The notes: generated by a model not told the origin, from the sequence alone. DNA of 64,000 bases from Alentia gelatinosa (GCA_950022655.1 OX465584.1:6705694-6769693); one strand, 5' to 3'; positions 12,061 through 23,425 are shown, counted from the stretch's first letter. Numbers and translations are program-made.

Positions 12061-12256
12061 AACAATCGCTGAATTTTAAAAAGCTTGGTGGTGAGCTACA
12101 CATCATATGACAGCTTTGAAATGAAACAGAAATGATGTTTTGAAACCATGAAAGGTTGATATATTGATGTTACCATCGCATTCCCCAATATCACCTTCAG
12201 GTTTTCTATTAGACTGGGGTTCGTTTAATTTTAGATGAACGATGATATAAAAGCCC

Positions 12257-12551
12257 TTATCCTACCCCTAATATAAAATCCCAGAGGCTTAACATTGAGT
12301 TTCCTTTTACCACGCTGACTGGCATACGGAGTTTTATATGCCACTAGTGGCATACAGAATTGTTATCACGTAATATTCCACAATCGAGGAGACAGGGTAG
12401 GATAAAATCAAAACCTGATTCGTTTTAATCTTGGCCACCGCATTCCACTCCTGGAGTTTTGGCTCCAGACTTCACTCGGCTTCGCCTCATGAAGTCACTA
12501 TGCCAAACTCCAGTTGTGTCATACAGTGGCCAAGATTAAAACTCATCCAGT
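12257..12551 (-). mobile_element. Two-module foldback element, family A (TTATCCTACCCC type)
   Basis: Module 2 runs from TTATCCTACCCC to GGGTAGGATAAAA. It is followed by a hairpin with TTTTAATCTTGGCCAC and its inverse as outer arms and GGCTTCGCC (12478-12486), the inverse of GGCGAAGCC, at the apex. Different arm sequence from A1 but the same plan and apex. Confidence 0.75.
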
Positions 12552-12907
12552 TTTACGATAGTATGGGGATCCTAGGGCAGATCTTGTCGTTCATCCAAGG
12601 CCTCTGGATGATACGAGAGTAAGTGGAGACCTAAGTATCGCTTAATAAAAGCCAAGACACCTTGTTTATGGTCTCGTAACACATTCAAATGTGTCTTGAT
12701 AGATGGTGCGCACAGGGGTTTTTCTGATTAATCAACAAATAAAGACATATGAACCCTGTCAGAATCACAATGAATTATGAAATTGACAATTTGTGAAGCA
12801 TTCATTTTACCCACAATTTATTTCTTGAGAAAGTACCACATCAGGCTCATTTAATAGGGAAGCAACGATATTTGTGAGGTAGTGCCACCTGTGGTATCTG
12901 TTGGAAC

Positions 12908-13280
12908 TAGGAGCAAATAGTATGTTCATCATTGATGAATGAGCTTGCAATTATATATGAATAACAATTAACAGGTTTGAGTTACTCAGCCTATGGTTAG
13001 TTTCCTGTAACCCACTTTCATCCAGTCAACTTGCCATTTCTGCAACCGCCTATCTAGGATCCAAACACATCAAGCACGAGTGGGTCTTGAGGTATTTCGG
13101 TCTTGAGTGATTGGTCATGGTCAGCTGGGCACTGAGACACTGGCTCCCTGCTCTGTTCTCAATACCACAGTGAATAGCACACAGACAGTGACGGAATAGT
13201 TTGTATGCAGTACCCTGAAAGTCTATATGGACCCCTCTAACCTCTAGACGATTTATATAGGTCGTGCAAATACGCTCTAA
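12908..13280 (+). repeat. Dispersed ~380-bp repeat, family L
   Basis: Starts AGGAGCAAATAGTATGTTC, with internal TGTAACCCACTT and GTGATTGGTCATG-like words, and ends near ACGCTCTAA. Four copies in the window: here, 19028-19420, 44788-45178 and 55901-57028 (interrupted). No inverted ends recognised; the class is unknown. Confidence 0.75.
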
Positions 13281-13284
13281 AAGA

Positions 13285-14050
13285 TGTATGTCAAATGTAC
13301 GACCATTTATAAGAACGCTGTGACAGTATACGAACAACCCGATTTATTAAAAAAGATTTACCTTGGATTGTCCACGAGGTTCATAGATTGTATCGTCCAG
13401 CCTGATTATCGTTCCTTCAATATTGAACGAACCCAAAACTCATTCAATTTCATTCAAAATTAAATTTATTGATGATAACTGATAAGTACAATTAGACTGA
13501 TGAGATGAGTGATAGGTGAAGGTATTTAAAAACTCAACGTTTCGATAAATTAATTCATCTTCATGAGGAGAATCTAGAATCTAATTAGAAAATATAAACA
13601 ACTATCCATCATTTACAGTGGCTAGCTGAATTACCTTTTTCCATATATTCTAATTATGATTACTATAGATTGAACCTTTACTCTTCCTTTCTATACTCAT
13701 TCCTTGCACTAACCGACCTAAACATTGATATAAATAAGTTACATCGAATATTCATTGCCTTTTATCAGGTAATGGACAAGGTTGACCTTTACCTACCAAA
13801 GACAATACACAGAAAACTCAAAATCAAGTGAAGGTCACTAAACTCTATGAATCGATCTGGAAATCAATATATCATGTAGGGACAAAAATCAGGTAATAGA
13901 ATGCAAAAATGTACAATATATCATGTTGCAAAGAGCAAAAATACAGCAAATATGACTTGAAGAAGAAAGAATCATGCTTATTTACCTCACAGATGGTGAA
14001 TTAAATAATCCATCTGCAGTTATTAGTGGTAGGTTGATGCTATATTCTGG
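13285..14050. other. Intergenic AT-rich DNA
   Basis: No gene or clear repeat recognised. Confidence 0.4.
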
Positions 14051-14631
14051 CCTGACCCGGCGTTTACATTAGACAACTAAATATGTGGCGACTGTAGATT
14101 GTCTAGCCAGTAGTCGTCAGGTGGTGGCAATGTCCACCACAAATGTCGCCAACCTCAGAATGGACTCTCGCGCGTTTACACTGATGACTAAGTTTTCACA
14201 GAATCGCCGCCTGTTTAGAAGAATAATTCAAGCCGGCTTGAATTAGTTGCCGGCATCAGAGTGTGTCCGATAGTTGTCAGTTTGTGCCAAATTGCATAAT
14301 CAGACATAATCAGACGATCTGCAGTCGCCACACGCTCTGCATTTACATCAGACAACTTCTAGCCTTTTATGGCTGAAAGTCATCAGGCGGTGCTGAATTC
14401 AAGAATCGCCGCCTATAGTCGTCTAGTGTAAACGCCAGGTAAGTCATCAGGCAGTGCTGAATTCAAGAATCGCCGCCTATAGTCGTCTAGTGTAAACGCC
14501 AGGTAAGTCATCAGGCAGTGCTGAATTCAAGAATCGCCGCCTATAGTCGTCTAGTGTAAACGCCAGGTAAGTCATCAGGCGGTGCTGAATTCAAGAATCG
14601 CCGCCTATAGTCGTCTAGTGTAAACGCTGGG
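14051..14631 (+). mobile_element. Family J element with amplified end
   Basis: The left end GGCGTTTACATTAGACAACT is inverted at the right as GTCGTCTAGTGTAAACGCC. The first 350 bp match 3124-3486. The right terminal 64 bp is repeated four times in tandem. Confidence 0.75.
14375..14631 (+). repeat. 64-bp tandem repeat, 4 copies
   Basis: Units begin GTAAGTCATCAGGC at 14439, 14503 and 14567, exactly 64 bp apart, with a first partial unit before. Units are nearly identical and each carries the element's inverted end. Confidence 0.9.
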
Positions 14632-15330
14632 TAAAGCGAAAAGAGTCCTAGGCAGGAGCCAATGAAAATGCTCGTTGCATCTTGGATATCCCTGGCAGGG
14701 ATCCTGCTGGAACCATGGGCCGTAAACATGTTGATCCATGATGGAAGTTGACAGGGGGGCCTAGCCATGGGCAGTAATAGATCAATATACACATCCAAAT
14801 AGCCTGCCCCAGTATCACATGACATGCTATATCTCTCCAGTGGTGGGTAATAAACATTGAATTTATTGGTGTTCCCCATGCACATATAGACTCGCTTTCT
14901 CAGGAAATGCTGTATGTTAACGCCAACTTTGACATGTTTACGACAGTGAAAGCATTTCCCTGGCCTATTTAATACAGATAGAAGAACAATAAGTCCCTCC
15001 TAATATTCCCCTTATTCCTATACATTCTCTCTTAACCTAGAACTATTTCCTCACTTAGCTCATTCATTTGTATTATTTCTGTTTATTGGTACTATAGTAA
15101 AACATGTTTATGTTATTGGGACAGCCCCTTATACCGCATTTCTTTCGATACAAGTATTGCACGAGTACACAGAGCGAGGGTGATATTTTTATCAAAAGAA
15201 AAAAGGTATAGTTGAATGTCAGGTTAAAGGTAACTCAATCAGTCATTGCGGCAGCCGCCACCTCAGATACGATTGAATGTCAAATTTTGATTGGCGATGA
15301 TATCTTGATAAAGGACTAAAGAAGAATTAT
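14632..15330. other. Intergenic DNA
   Basis: A 114-codon frame on the minus strand runs across the 64-bp repeat into this region; it is judged a repeat artefact. Nothing else recognised. Confidence 0.4.
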
Positions 15331-15331
15331 A

Positions 15332-15679
15332 TAGAATGGCATCGAGAATTGTATAAATACACAATACACCATGAGTTTGGATGTACCCCAATTGTCATCG
15401 AGGCGAAGCCAAGGGATGATTAAGGCACAACCAAACAAGTGGAATATCGTGAATTTTACAATCTGAGTGCGGTTCTGGATTTATCTCACCCCTTTCTATG
15501 ACATTAAATAACATCAGAATATCAGAATACTTTGAATATACTTAGCAAATCCATATAACGTCATCTCACTTTCACTACGCCATGGCCATGGCATAGTATT
15601 GTCACTTTACGGGAGTGATCGTTGAGTATTTTTTCCTAATGTTATTTCTATGGCTAAACTTGTACCAGGTGTGAGATAA
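15332..15679 (+). mobile_element. Two-module foldback element, family A (A3)
   Basis: Hairpin with ATACACAATAC outer arms and exact apex GGCGAAGCC at 15402-15410, then module 2 from TTTATCTCACCCC (15480) to GTGAGATAAA (15679). Copies: 25340-25700, 39694-39943 (partial), 58540-58884 (inverted). Confidence 0.75.
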
Positions 15680-15680
15680 A

Positions 15681-15973
15681 TCAACAGGTTTTGGTCAAAG
15701 GACTTTGTTGTTCTCTATGAGTTTGATGTGGAGTGATATGAACAAGGCGACAGCCAAAAGAATATCACATAGCATTCAAACGAGTTGGAGAATGACTTCT
15801 GTGACCAAGACGATTTGCTTTCTGTATTCATCTCACCCCTGTACACACTAAAAGAATATGGATGACACACAGGATATGGACCATAGAGAACGAACAGCAA
15901 TACTCGCAGAGGCATGGAGAATGGGTTCCTAATGTTAAGCCTATGGGACAAAAATACCAGGGGCAAGATTAAG
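15681..15973 (+). mobile_element. Two-module foldback element, family A (A4)
   Basis: Abuts the previous element within about 1 bp. Hairpin starting GGTTTTGGTCAAAGG, apex GGCGACAGCC (15746-15755), then a module running from ATCTCACCCCTG to an altered end GGGGCAAGATTAAG. Copies at 47363-47657 and, inverted, 63225-63516. Confidence 0.75.
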
Positions 15974-16494
15974 TCCATGTACATATTGGTAGAGAGTATA
16001 CTTTCCACACTGGGAACCGCACTATTGTGCTTACTTTTTGTCAATAAGGAAAAAAGATCGATCTAAGTCAATCCTGGTCGGTTTTTTGACTTGCTAGAAT
16101 AATAGAGTGTACCTGGCCGTTTCATTCTGCTGGACGACCGCCAATTAGTGGCCATGAGCGATAATAGGGGCTGCACACACACACAGGGGGTAATCACACA
16201 ATCAGGGAGGTGTTTTTAAAAGAAAGAGCTATCAAAATATCGATCTTATCGTGGTTTTTGTTGTATTCTCGTTACCTTAAATGATCAGTCCTCATTAAAG
16301 AGAGACTTACAAGAAGATCAGGAAAATATCTTTACTTTAGGTGTCTTAATAAAGACTTAATAGTGATCCACATCGTCCATAGGCTTGTCCTATCTCCATT
16401 ATCAGTACTATTGCAAGACAACCCCAAGGAGTGTCCGATCGCAACTACACCAAGATCCTTGTCAGTATCGCCTATGGTTAGTCCTAATCGTAAT

Positions 16495-16558
16495 ACTTTG
16501 TATTAGGTGGATAATAAAGAATAGGATCCTATTCTTTATTATCCACCTAATACAAAGT
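16495..16558. repeat. Perfect 64-bp palindrome
   Basis: Every base from 16495 to 16558 pairs with its mirror partner around GGATCC (16524-16529). It consists of two head-to-head copies of the edge of a family B element (TTTATTATCCACCTAATAC). Confidence 0.95.
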
Positions 16559-16862
16559 GTCCATAGATAACACATAGGGAGTTTGTATGGACATACCCGG
16601 AGCATACAGATATGTTGTATGCTCCGGGTGGCGCATACGGAAACATAGTGCGTAAGAAAACATAGTGCATAATTAAAATGAACTGATTTCGACATGCCAC
16701 TTGCCCAGAAAAGGTGGATAATAAATGCACTATAGACTGGTTTCAGATAAAAGCAGTTGTATGCTCCTCGGAGTTGACTCTGCGCAATATCCTCGCACAC
16801 GCTCGGATATTACTGCGCGTCAACTCCTCGGAACATACGGCCGCTTGTATCTGAAACCAGTC
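16532..16862 (-). mobile_element. Two-module foldback element, family B
   Basis: Module 2 runs from CTTTATTATCCACC to AGGTGGATAATAAA (14-bp inverted ends). The hairpin from GACTGGTTTCAGATA to TATCTGAAACCAGTC has arms of about 55 bp meeting near the words CCTCGCACACGCTCGG. Related copies: 55460-55640 and 57030-57745. Confidence 0.75.
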
Positions 16863-16872
16863 AATATTGTGT

Positions 16873-17038
16873 ATTTATGCCATAGAGAACCAGGGACGAT
16901 GTAGGTCAACTTTATTCAACACTTCTGGACGACCTCATGAACGGCTGATAACGTTATAGCGAACAGACTTAGATAATATTAAACGACAACCCTTGTACGA
17001 GCTACAGAAAAGGGTCATTATGTATTATTCAACGGGCC
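16873..17038 (-). mobile_element. Family T element, partial
   Basis: Reverse complement carries GTTGAATAAAGTTGACC and GGCCCGTTGAATAATAC, matching 9589-9801 and 60869-61083. One end is missing, apparently at the junction with the family B element. Confidence 0.65.
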
Positions 17039-17587
17039 AATACCAGACTGCAGTTTCTAGATTAGCGGGCCTAGCGAAAGGAAGGTCCCATAAACTATGA
17101 GCAAATTAGGTTATTTTTGTGACAAGGCAGGTGGCATTAAACGTGAATTGATAATTATGAGCTGGGCTAATTAGTAGAGCTTAAGAAACTTCCGTCATTA
17201 GCTGAGATGGGGAGGGGGAGTGTTCTGGTGTTGTGAATATTGGAGAAAGTCAGGTAACAGTAACGCCAATAACACCTTTTTACCTGGTTTATGTTATTCC
17301 TCATTCTCCTTTACCCGGTGTTTACCTGAAGGGCTGATTCCACTGGCACGATTTTATTTGCCTGGCACGGTCGGGCTCTGTCTTGTAGCACCTTGCTGCA
17401 TCTCCATGAATCGTGATAAAGATCTGGTTGTGCACTTTCCCCTGTGTGTGTAGCCCCTATTATCGCTCAAAGGGAGCTATTCCACTGCAGCGATTCAACC
17501 AGATATTCTCACCAGATTCATCCCTACCTAGCAAGTCAACAAATCGGCAAAGATCGGCATATCTCGCACTTCCTGGTGGAATTAACC

Positions 17588-17772
17588 CATAAAGTGGGAT
17601 TCACACGATGAGATTCATGTACCTCACAGAGCGTTTGTCTGAGACAAATCCTGTTGAGATTCGGGACTGGAACACAATCTCTTTATCTCAATTGTATGGT
17701 TCCATTTTGCTGAGACATCTTTTTTCCTATGGAATTGTTAGGGATAATCAGCAAGGGATAGAATCTCATGAG
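17588..17772 (+). mobile_element. MITE-like repeat, family K
   Basis: Begins GTGGGATTCACACGATGAG and shares ATTCATGTACCTCACAG and TTTGTCTGAGAC with 19414-19548 and 19676-19914, which have inverted forms of the same ends. Confidence 0.6.
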
Positions 17773-17782
17773 ATTTTGGGGG

Positions 17783-18094
17783 TGGGGAGTTAGCTCAGTG
17801 GTTAGAGCACCGGACTTGTAACCCCAAGTTTGTAAGACTTTGTGGGTTCGAGTCCCACCCCCAACAGTGTTAGATTTACTGCTATATCAAAGGCCATCCT
17901 TCTCATACCATGTCTGTGTGGTGTGGGAAGTAAAAGAACTCTCACCTCGGTAAATGTGTAGGGGTGAGATTTCTACCTGAATTCATCACATAGATTCGAT
18001 CACCACCCTAGTTGTGTAAAAGAACCTTGAGAAAGTCTGGAAAGGACCTATAACGGTTGACTGGACGTAAAATCAAACCAAACAAACAAACCCC
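17783..18094 (+). mobile_element. tRNA-derived SINE, full-length
   Basis: The head (17783-17868) resembles a tRNA: A box TAGCTCAGTGG, CTTGTAA anticodon-loop-like heptamer (TGT, threonine-like) and B box GGTTCGAGTCC, with pairing GGGGGTG/CACCCCC ends. The anticodon stem pairs poorly and an extra TTTGTAAGACTTTG insertion is present, so a functional tRNA is unlikely. A conserved body (ATCCTTCTCATACCATG ... CTCACCTCGGTAAATGTG) and an ACAAACAAAC tail follow. Pol III boxes look intact. Copies: 23551-23926 (minus), 36805-37018 (5'-truncated), 48322-48694. Confidence 0.85.
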
Positions 18095-18186
18095 CATTAG
18101 GTATTATTTCTTAAATATATCAAGGGCGTTGGATACGAGCTCCCTGTGTTAAGCCTATGGAGAAAATATACCAGGGGTGAGATAAA
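18095..18186 (+). mobile_element. Family A module 2, 5'-truncated
   Basis: GGCGTTGGATACGAGCTCCC through AGGGGTGAGATAAA. Its left part is missing at the SINE tail, which suggests the SINE or a deletion removed it. Confidence 0.7.
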
Positions 18187-18656
18187 TGAGGATATCAGAC
18201 TGGATCTCCTGAAGTGACGATGGAGTAGGGCAGGTGGAGGTAACACGTCTGGGTGTGACACAACATCGACAGGAGATCACCGAGCTATGTGGTCGGAATA
18301 GCAGGCTTCAGCAGACCTCACTCTGCCTGCCAGCATGCTGCTAGGTCACCATCACAATGCTAACCTCAATACCCTTATAAAGGGCCTGTTACATCAGGAC
18401 GATGGCATGTATTTTACTGTCGGCCTTGTTCTGGAGGCATCCGCAACAACCCTTTGTATTGCCTGGAAGAACGATCCACAGGATCGAACGCATGAAAGGC
18501 TTTATAAAAAAGAAAGCTGAATTTTTGTGAAATTACGCATAAAATAACACCTTGGCAGCATCTGCTATTGTCTGTTTTGATTCTGACACCCAGCTGAAAG
18601 TGTCCAAAAATGTTAGAAATCTCTGACTTCACCCCATCGCAATTCCCATGAGTTCC

Positions 18657-18720
18657 ATAGTTCTGGACCTGTAGATTGTAATATGACATGACATATTACA
18701 ATCTACAGGTCCAGAACTAT
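18657..18720. repeat. Perfect inverted repeat, 29-bp arms
   Basis: Arms 18657-18685 and 18692-18720 are exact inverses separated by 6 bp (ACATGA). Not clearly part of a family seen elsewhere in the window. Open frames on the minus strand cross it (18414-18859) but no protein family is recognised. Confidence 0.9.
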
Positions 18721-19027
18721 TATTATGTACCAGGTATGTCCTTCCATGTGAATCATATTGGCCATCTTGTCCTTGAAACTGGTAAAAGCACCTTCCCATG
18801 AGAATTTGTACCAAAGGAGAATTGTCAGAGACTAGGGGAAAGTACACCTGTCTCAGCAAGATTATTCTCTACATGTGAATCCTGCTTTGGTGAATCAGGC
18901 ATTCGACTCAGAATTGGATCTATTTGTCTCACCAAAATGCCCCTATAGATTTTAAACTTATCTAAATTCAAAATCTCAGGAGATTCTGTACCTGATTAGC
19001 AGGAATTCTCGCCGACAATTGTAGATA

Positions 19028-19420
19028 TTAGGAGTAAATAGTATGTTCTTCATAGATGAATGAGCGTGCAATTATAAATTGATAACAATAGAAAGGTTTG
19101 GGTGACATTCAGTATATATGGATCGTTTTCTGTAACCCACTTGCACCCAGTCAACTTGCCATCATCTGCCTGAGTCTAGGATCCAAATATATCAAGGACC
19201 AGTAGGTCAATGAGGTATCCCAGTGTTGGGTGATTGGTCATGGTCAGCTGGGCACGCTTCTAATACACTGAGACACTGGCACCCTGCTCCTTTGCCAGTA
19301 GCACAGAGAGCAGCACAAAGATAGTGAAGGGATAGTTTTCTGGCAGCATGCTGGAAGTATATATGTGTGATCACTCTAACCTTTAGATGATGTATATAGC
19401 GTGTGCATGCACGCTCTAAA
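19028..19420 (+). repeat. Dispersed repeat, family L
   Basis: Begins AGGAGTAAATAGTATGTTC and ends near ACGCTCTAAA, as at 12908-13280. Confidence 0.75.
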
Positions 19421-19548
19421 AATAGCTTGACTCTGGGAAATAGAGCCCTGCAATTCAGATGAGGAGATTGTGCTTGAGTACAGAATCAGCAGGATTTATC
19501 TCAGACAAACACTCTGTGAGGTACATGAATCCCATTGTGTGAATCTCA
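19414..19548 (-). mobile_element. Family K, partial
   Basis: Ends GAGGTACATGAATCCCA then GTGTGAATCTCACT, the inverse of the start at 17588. Abuts the end of the family L repeat. Confidence 0.55.
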
Positions 19549-19675
19549 CTCAAAGCAGATTTTTGCTGCAACTCGAGGTGAACGTGTGCGAACGCATATT
19601 CGCAAGAAATTCGCCTTAGTGGATCTCTCACTTAACAATATTTCAATAATGGTGATGAGATTGAATTCATTATAT

Positions 19676-19914
19676 AAATTAGGATTCACACGATGGGATT
19701 CATGTACCTCACAGGGCTCAAAATCTCATGCGATTTTGTTCCTTTTTAGGGCGAAATGTCTTTAACAATTACAGGGGGGAAACATGTCTCAGGGAAATGA
19801 AATCCTGTAATTTAAACGAAGAAATTGTGTTCGAGTAAAGAATCGCAGCAGGATTTGTCTCAGAAAAACACCCTGTGAGGAACATGAATCCCACCATGTG
19901 AATCCCACTTAAGA
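19676..19914. mobile_element. Family K element with both inverted ends
   Basis: Left GGATTCACACGATGGGATTC is mirrored on the right by GAATCCCACCATGTGAATCC; inside, CTCACAGGG and CCCTGTGAGG are likewise inverted. Confidence 0.75.
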
Positions 19915-19958
19915 TAATAGACAAGCAATTTAGCAGCATGGCATTACTAAGACCTAAA

Positions 19959-20480
19959 TTTTTTTTTTTTTTTTTTTTATTCACATCTTTCAAACGAGAA
20001 AGCTCTTCCCGTGAATACATGCTTCACTTCTCAAGGTACAGTATCGCAACATAGGAACGAGAGAAATCTGAGAAAATGAGATGATAATTTCAATCAATGG
20101 CAATACATTGTATGAGTATATCACATTGTCTGAATAGCAAGTAACACCGTTCACCATTACAACTTAGTCAATGATTATCTTACATGCAACTCGTCCATAT
20201 ATCTGTCCAGTTCCTTCTTGAATTCCTTTTTAGAGTCCAAATGTTGTATATATGTTGGTAACTCATCCCAGGCTTTGATGCCTCTATACATTGGCGATTT
20301 TTTGTACGAGTTACTTAAGAAACGCTTACAAACAAACTTAACTCTGTCATCTTCCCTTGTACCCCGAACCCGTTGGTCTAAATACTCCAATCATCTCCAT
20401 TACTTTATATCTCTTTCTCCTGCTTTCCTCTTCAAAGGTACGCATATTCTATAATGTCATAGAGTCTTCGAGAGTACGAA
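19959..20480 (-). pseudogene. 5'-truncated non-LTR retrotransposon, RT-ORF tail and poly(A)
   Basis: On the minus strand the last ~70 codons (20390 to 20175) read like the C-terminal tail that follows the reverse transcriptase in many LINE ORFs, with core YKKSPMYRGIKAWDELP followed by a lysine-rich FKKELDRY end. About 190 bp of 3' sequence follows, then AATAAA merging into an A-run (a T-run at 19959-19978 on the plus strand). Upstream of the tail the frame is broken by stops, so the copy is dead. The clade cannot be set from this fragment. The evidence is a remembered family pattern, not a search. Confidence 0.5.
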
Positions 20481-21170
20481 GTTAGATAATCCACGATATG
20501 AATCTCTTATATCTACGACCTGTATTTACTTTGAGTAGAGACCCCGATATACTGCTCATTTTTCTACATTAGCCACAGGAAAAAGCTTTTATCCATCTAT
20601 ATTTTAGTAAAATATTCATCCTAGGACGTTCTTCCTTGATACGGTCGGAATATGCACAAAAGCTGCAATAGATGATAAGACACACTCCCATACAACACAG
20701 ACACAGCGTGAACAGTACAACATACTCACTTCTAGAAAAACATATCAGTTTGTAGGAAAAGAACATGGAATAGATCCCATTCAGCCACACTCATTATGTC
20801 TCCATATTATTATAACTCGATATAACTCTAAATCTGAAGTTCTGAATCTCAGTAAAATTTATGAAAATTGTACCAAAAAGAGTTACTGGAATATCAATAT
20901 TTTTTAAGATTGAAAAGGTTGATCATCAATTTAAACGTACCAAGGCCTCATACAGTAATTCTTCCGATCCTTACCTTGTAACTTTGACTTTCTTTCACCA
21001 GGACATAGTTTTTCATTAATGATAGGGGTAGTGCAGCTATAGTAAATAAAACAGGTTTATTTAATGAGAGCAGTGTTGATTAGTGTTAGCAGTTTTAATT
21101 CATGGGAGTTGTTTTATTAAATGAGGCCAGTGTTAGTTAGTGTTAGCTGAATTAACTTATGGGAATTGCA
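20480..21170. other. Intergenic DNA
   Basis: No gene recognised. Repeated wording GTGTTAGTTAGTGTTAGC and TTAACTTATGGGAGTTG between 21060 and 21550 forms a loose degenerate repeat that family I interrupts. Confidence 0.4.
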
Positions 21171-21175
21171 TTAGT

Positions 21176-21412
21176 TAATAGGGATATGGCACCGATACAA
21201 AAAGCAAATATCGGAGACATATTGGGAAGGTGCGAAATTGTAGACAAAATATCTAGACGTGCCAATCCACCATGCATTGTAAGGATTTGTTCAGTGCCTA
21301 ATCGCAGAAACGTGATATTAGGTGACCTTGCGACACCATTTAGATTTTTTATCGGGAGGTGCATCGTAGACCATATCGGTGCCATATCGTAGTAGGTGGA
21401 CGCCAGGCCTTA
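21176..21412. mobile_element. MITE, family I (left end lost)
   Basis: Ends TAGTAGGTGGACGCCAGGCC. The interior ATATCGG words are inverted around the centre. Copies: 21957-22246 and 47830-48117. The left terminal repeat is missing here. Confidence 0.7.
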
Positions 21413-21573
21413 GTTAGTGCTAGTAGTTTAACTTACGACTTAAGAGAGTTGTATTATTTATTGAGACCAGTGTTAATTAGAGCTAGTAGTCTTAACTTAT
21501 GGGAGTTGTATTACAGTGTTAGTAAGTACCAACAGTATTAACTTATGGGAGTATCATTTAATGGAGGTAAGTT

Positions 21574-21923
21574 TTAACCATTTCACTATGCTGCATAGCA
21601 CCCTGAATTATGCCGCTGCAGTACCATTTTCACCCCTGTAGTACGCTGGCACTTTTCACAATATCCACAGTGACGTCAATATATCACATCTTCATGGTAA
21701 TCCAAAATAATTAGGATATTTATTTAATAATATTTATATTAACTATTATATAGTTTTACACAGGTTGTATAAATATTATCAAAATATTCGCATTATTTCA
21801 ATGAAAATAGCAATTACGTAAATTTTGGAAATGATACCTCAAAGCATCTGGGAATGCCTCCAGGCATCATGGCATACTATGCCCAGGAGTGCCTCCAGCA
21901 TTATAGTTTAGTTAAAGGGTTAA
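21574..21923. mobile_element. piggyBac-type MITE (family S)
   Basis: TTAA at 21574 and 21920, right end AAAGGG before TTAA, with GCCTCCAGGCATCATGG near the right end as in the other S copies. The left end is diverged (CCATTTC). Confidence 0.6.
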
Positions 21924-21956
21924 TTATTATAGTAATTTTAACTTATGCAAGTTGTT

Positions 21957-22246
21957 TAAGGCCTGGCATCAACCTGCTACAATAGAAATTTAGACCTACC
22001 GATATGGCACCGGTATAAAAAAGCAAATATCGGAGACATATCGGGAAGGTGCAAAATCGCAGACATATGTCTAGACATGCCAAACCACCACGCATTGTAT
22101 AGGGTTTTTATCGGTGTCTAGTCGCAGAAACGTGGTCAACTGCCCGATATTAGGTGACCTTCCGACACGATTTTGATTTTTTTTATCGGGAGGTGCATCG
22201 TAGACCATATCGGAGCCATATCGTAGTAGGTGGACGCCCGGCCTTA
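21957..22246. mobile_element. MITE, family I, full-length
   Basis: Inverted ends TAAGGCCTGGC and GCCCGGCCTTA extend about 25 bp with mismatches. Interior contains paired ATATCGG and CCGATAT words. Non-coding. Confidence 0.75.
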
Positions 22247-22408
22247 TTTGATGACAATAGATGATGATAGCTCACCAAATGGAATGACGCTAAATATCTA
22301 GCCCTCCTCAGACATTCTACAAACACTGGAGCTCTTCTTGTCTGGAAGGTAATAGTTCTCTAATGTAGTCCCAGTCATTTGGTTGAAATAGAGGACACCA
22401 ATTAGTTA

Positions 22409-22547
22409 TTAACCCCCTAAGAGCCACACATACTCATTCTACAGCAGGTGCCAGAACCAAATGTGGCCTTTGTAAGGCCCACTTTTGTCATTGTCCTGCC
22501 ACGGCTAGGGGAATGCCATATGGCATTGTCCTGCCAGAAAGGGTTAA
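22409..22547. mobile_element. Short piggyBac-type MITE
   Basis: TTAA at 22409 and 22544, ends CCCCCTAAG and AGAAAGGG. Hairpin AATGCCATATGGCATT near 22512. Confidence 0.6.
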
Positions 22548-22964
22548 AACATAAACAATGACGAAGTGCAAGTCAAGCAGCAACGATTCATGGATAACTA
22601 CACAAAAATAATTGCTGCCACAGTTAGAGCACTGTCTGGGATGGAGAGAGATTTGATGCCGAGATGCACAACCTAATTATTTTTTTATTAAAATACAGAA
22701 AGGCTTGTGGGGCTTCATCGAAGTCATATGAGAAGTCAATTACCAGAAGTGTGTGAGATAACATTGACAGCATCCATTAGGTCGTATTTGTCTGTCATTG
22801 TTATGATATAAGTCTACACTTCAAACATTATGTCTTAATGATGGTGCCATGGTCTACCATGTTGAACAACTGCATCACTTTACAAAAACAAAAACCCTGC
22901 AACGTAGGAGAAGAGAATTACTCCTGACGGGCCGAGGTATTACGTAATTCGCCTGGGATAAGTT

Positions 22965-23425
22965 CACCGACTCCTATACGATTTGCAAACTTATGGTTCA
23001 ACCCTAAAGCCGGATGCCCATCTACCGATTTAGGGTTGAACGATTAGTTCCCAAATCGTATAGGAGTCGGTCACTTTGTCGCAGGCAAATTATGTAACCC
23101 CTCGTTCGATCCGCACACTGATAAAATCGGTGTATGGTCCACTAATCGCTGGGGGAGGGGAAAAAAACAAAGAAACCGAGTGTTCACTAATCACTGGGTA
23201 GCTTTGCCTAGCTGTCCTACATCTACCGACTCCGTTAGGATGGCTTGGCTGGGACAAATAACCCTCCGTTTGTCGCCGACAAACGTACATAAATGTTCCG
23301 AGATCGGTAGATGGGCATTGGGCTTTAATCGGTAAATGGGCATTGGGCTTAACATGACTCCTAATTACTGGCTTACCCATGACGCCCTTCTGAAGATTCA
23401 GTCCTGAATAGATAGATGTGTATTG
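22965..23425. mobile_element. Foldback-rich repeat, family P
   Basis: 22975-23085 is a hairpin (CACCGACTCCTATACGATTT and inverse). It is followed by TTTGTCGCCGACAAA (palindrome, ~23270) and ATGGGCATTGGGCTT ends. Similar words are spread over 48770-49385, so two copies exist; borders are uncertain. Confidence 0.55.

Noticed and set aside
14541..14885. 114-codon minus-strand frame
   Set aside because: Begins in ordinary DNA and runs into the 64-bp tandem repeat; no protein-like features.
17783..17868. Functional tRNA-Thr gene
   Set aside because: A and B boxes and acceptor pairing look good, but the anticodon stem does not pair and an insertion follows it; the copy continues into the conserved SINE body found elsewhere.
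18414..18859. Two minus-strand frames (91 and 76 codons) that look somewhat protein-like
   Set aside because: Both cross the exact 29-bp inverted repeat in different frames and no family is recognised; not enough to call a gene.
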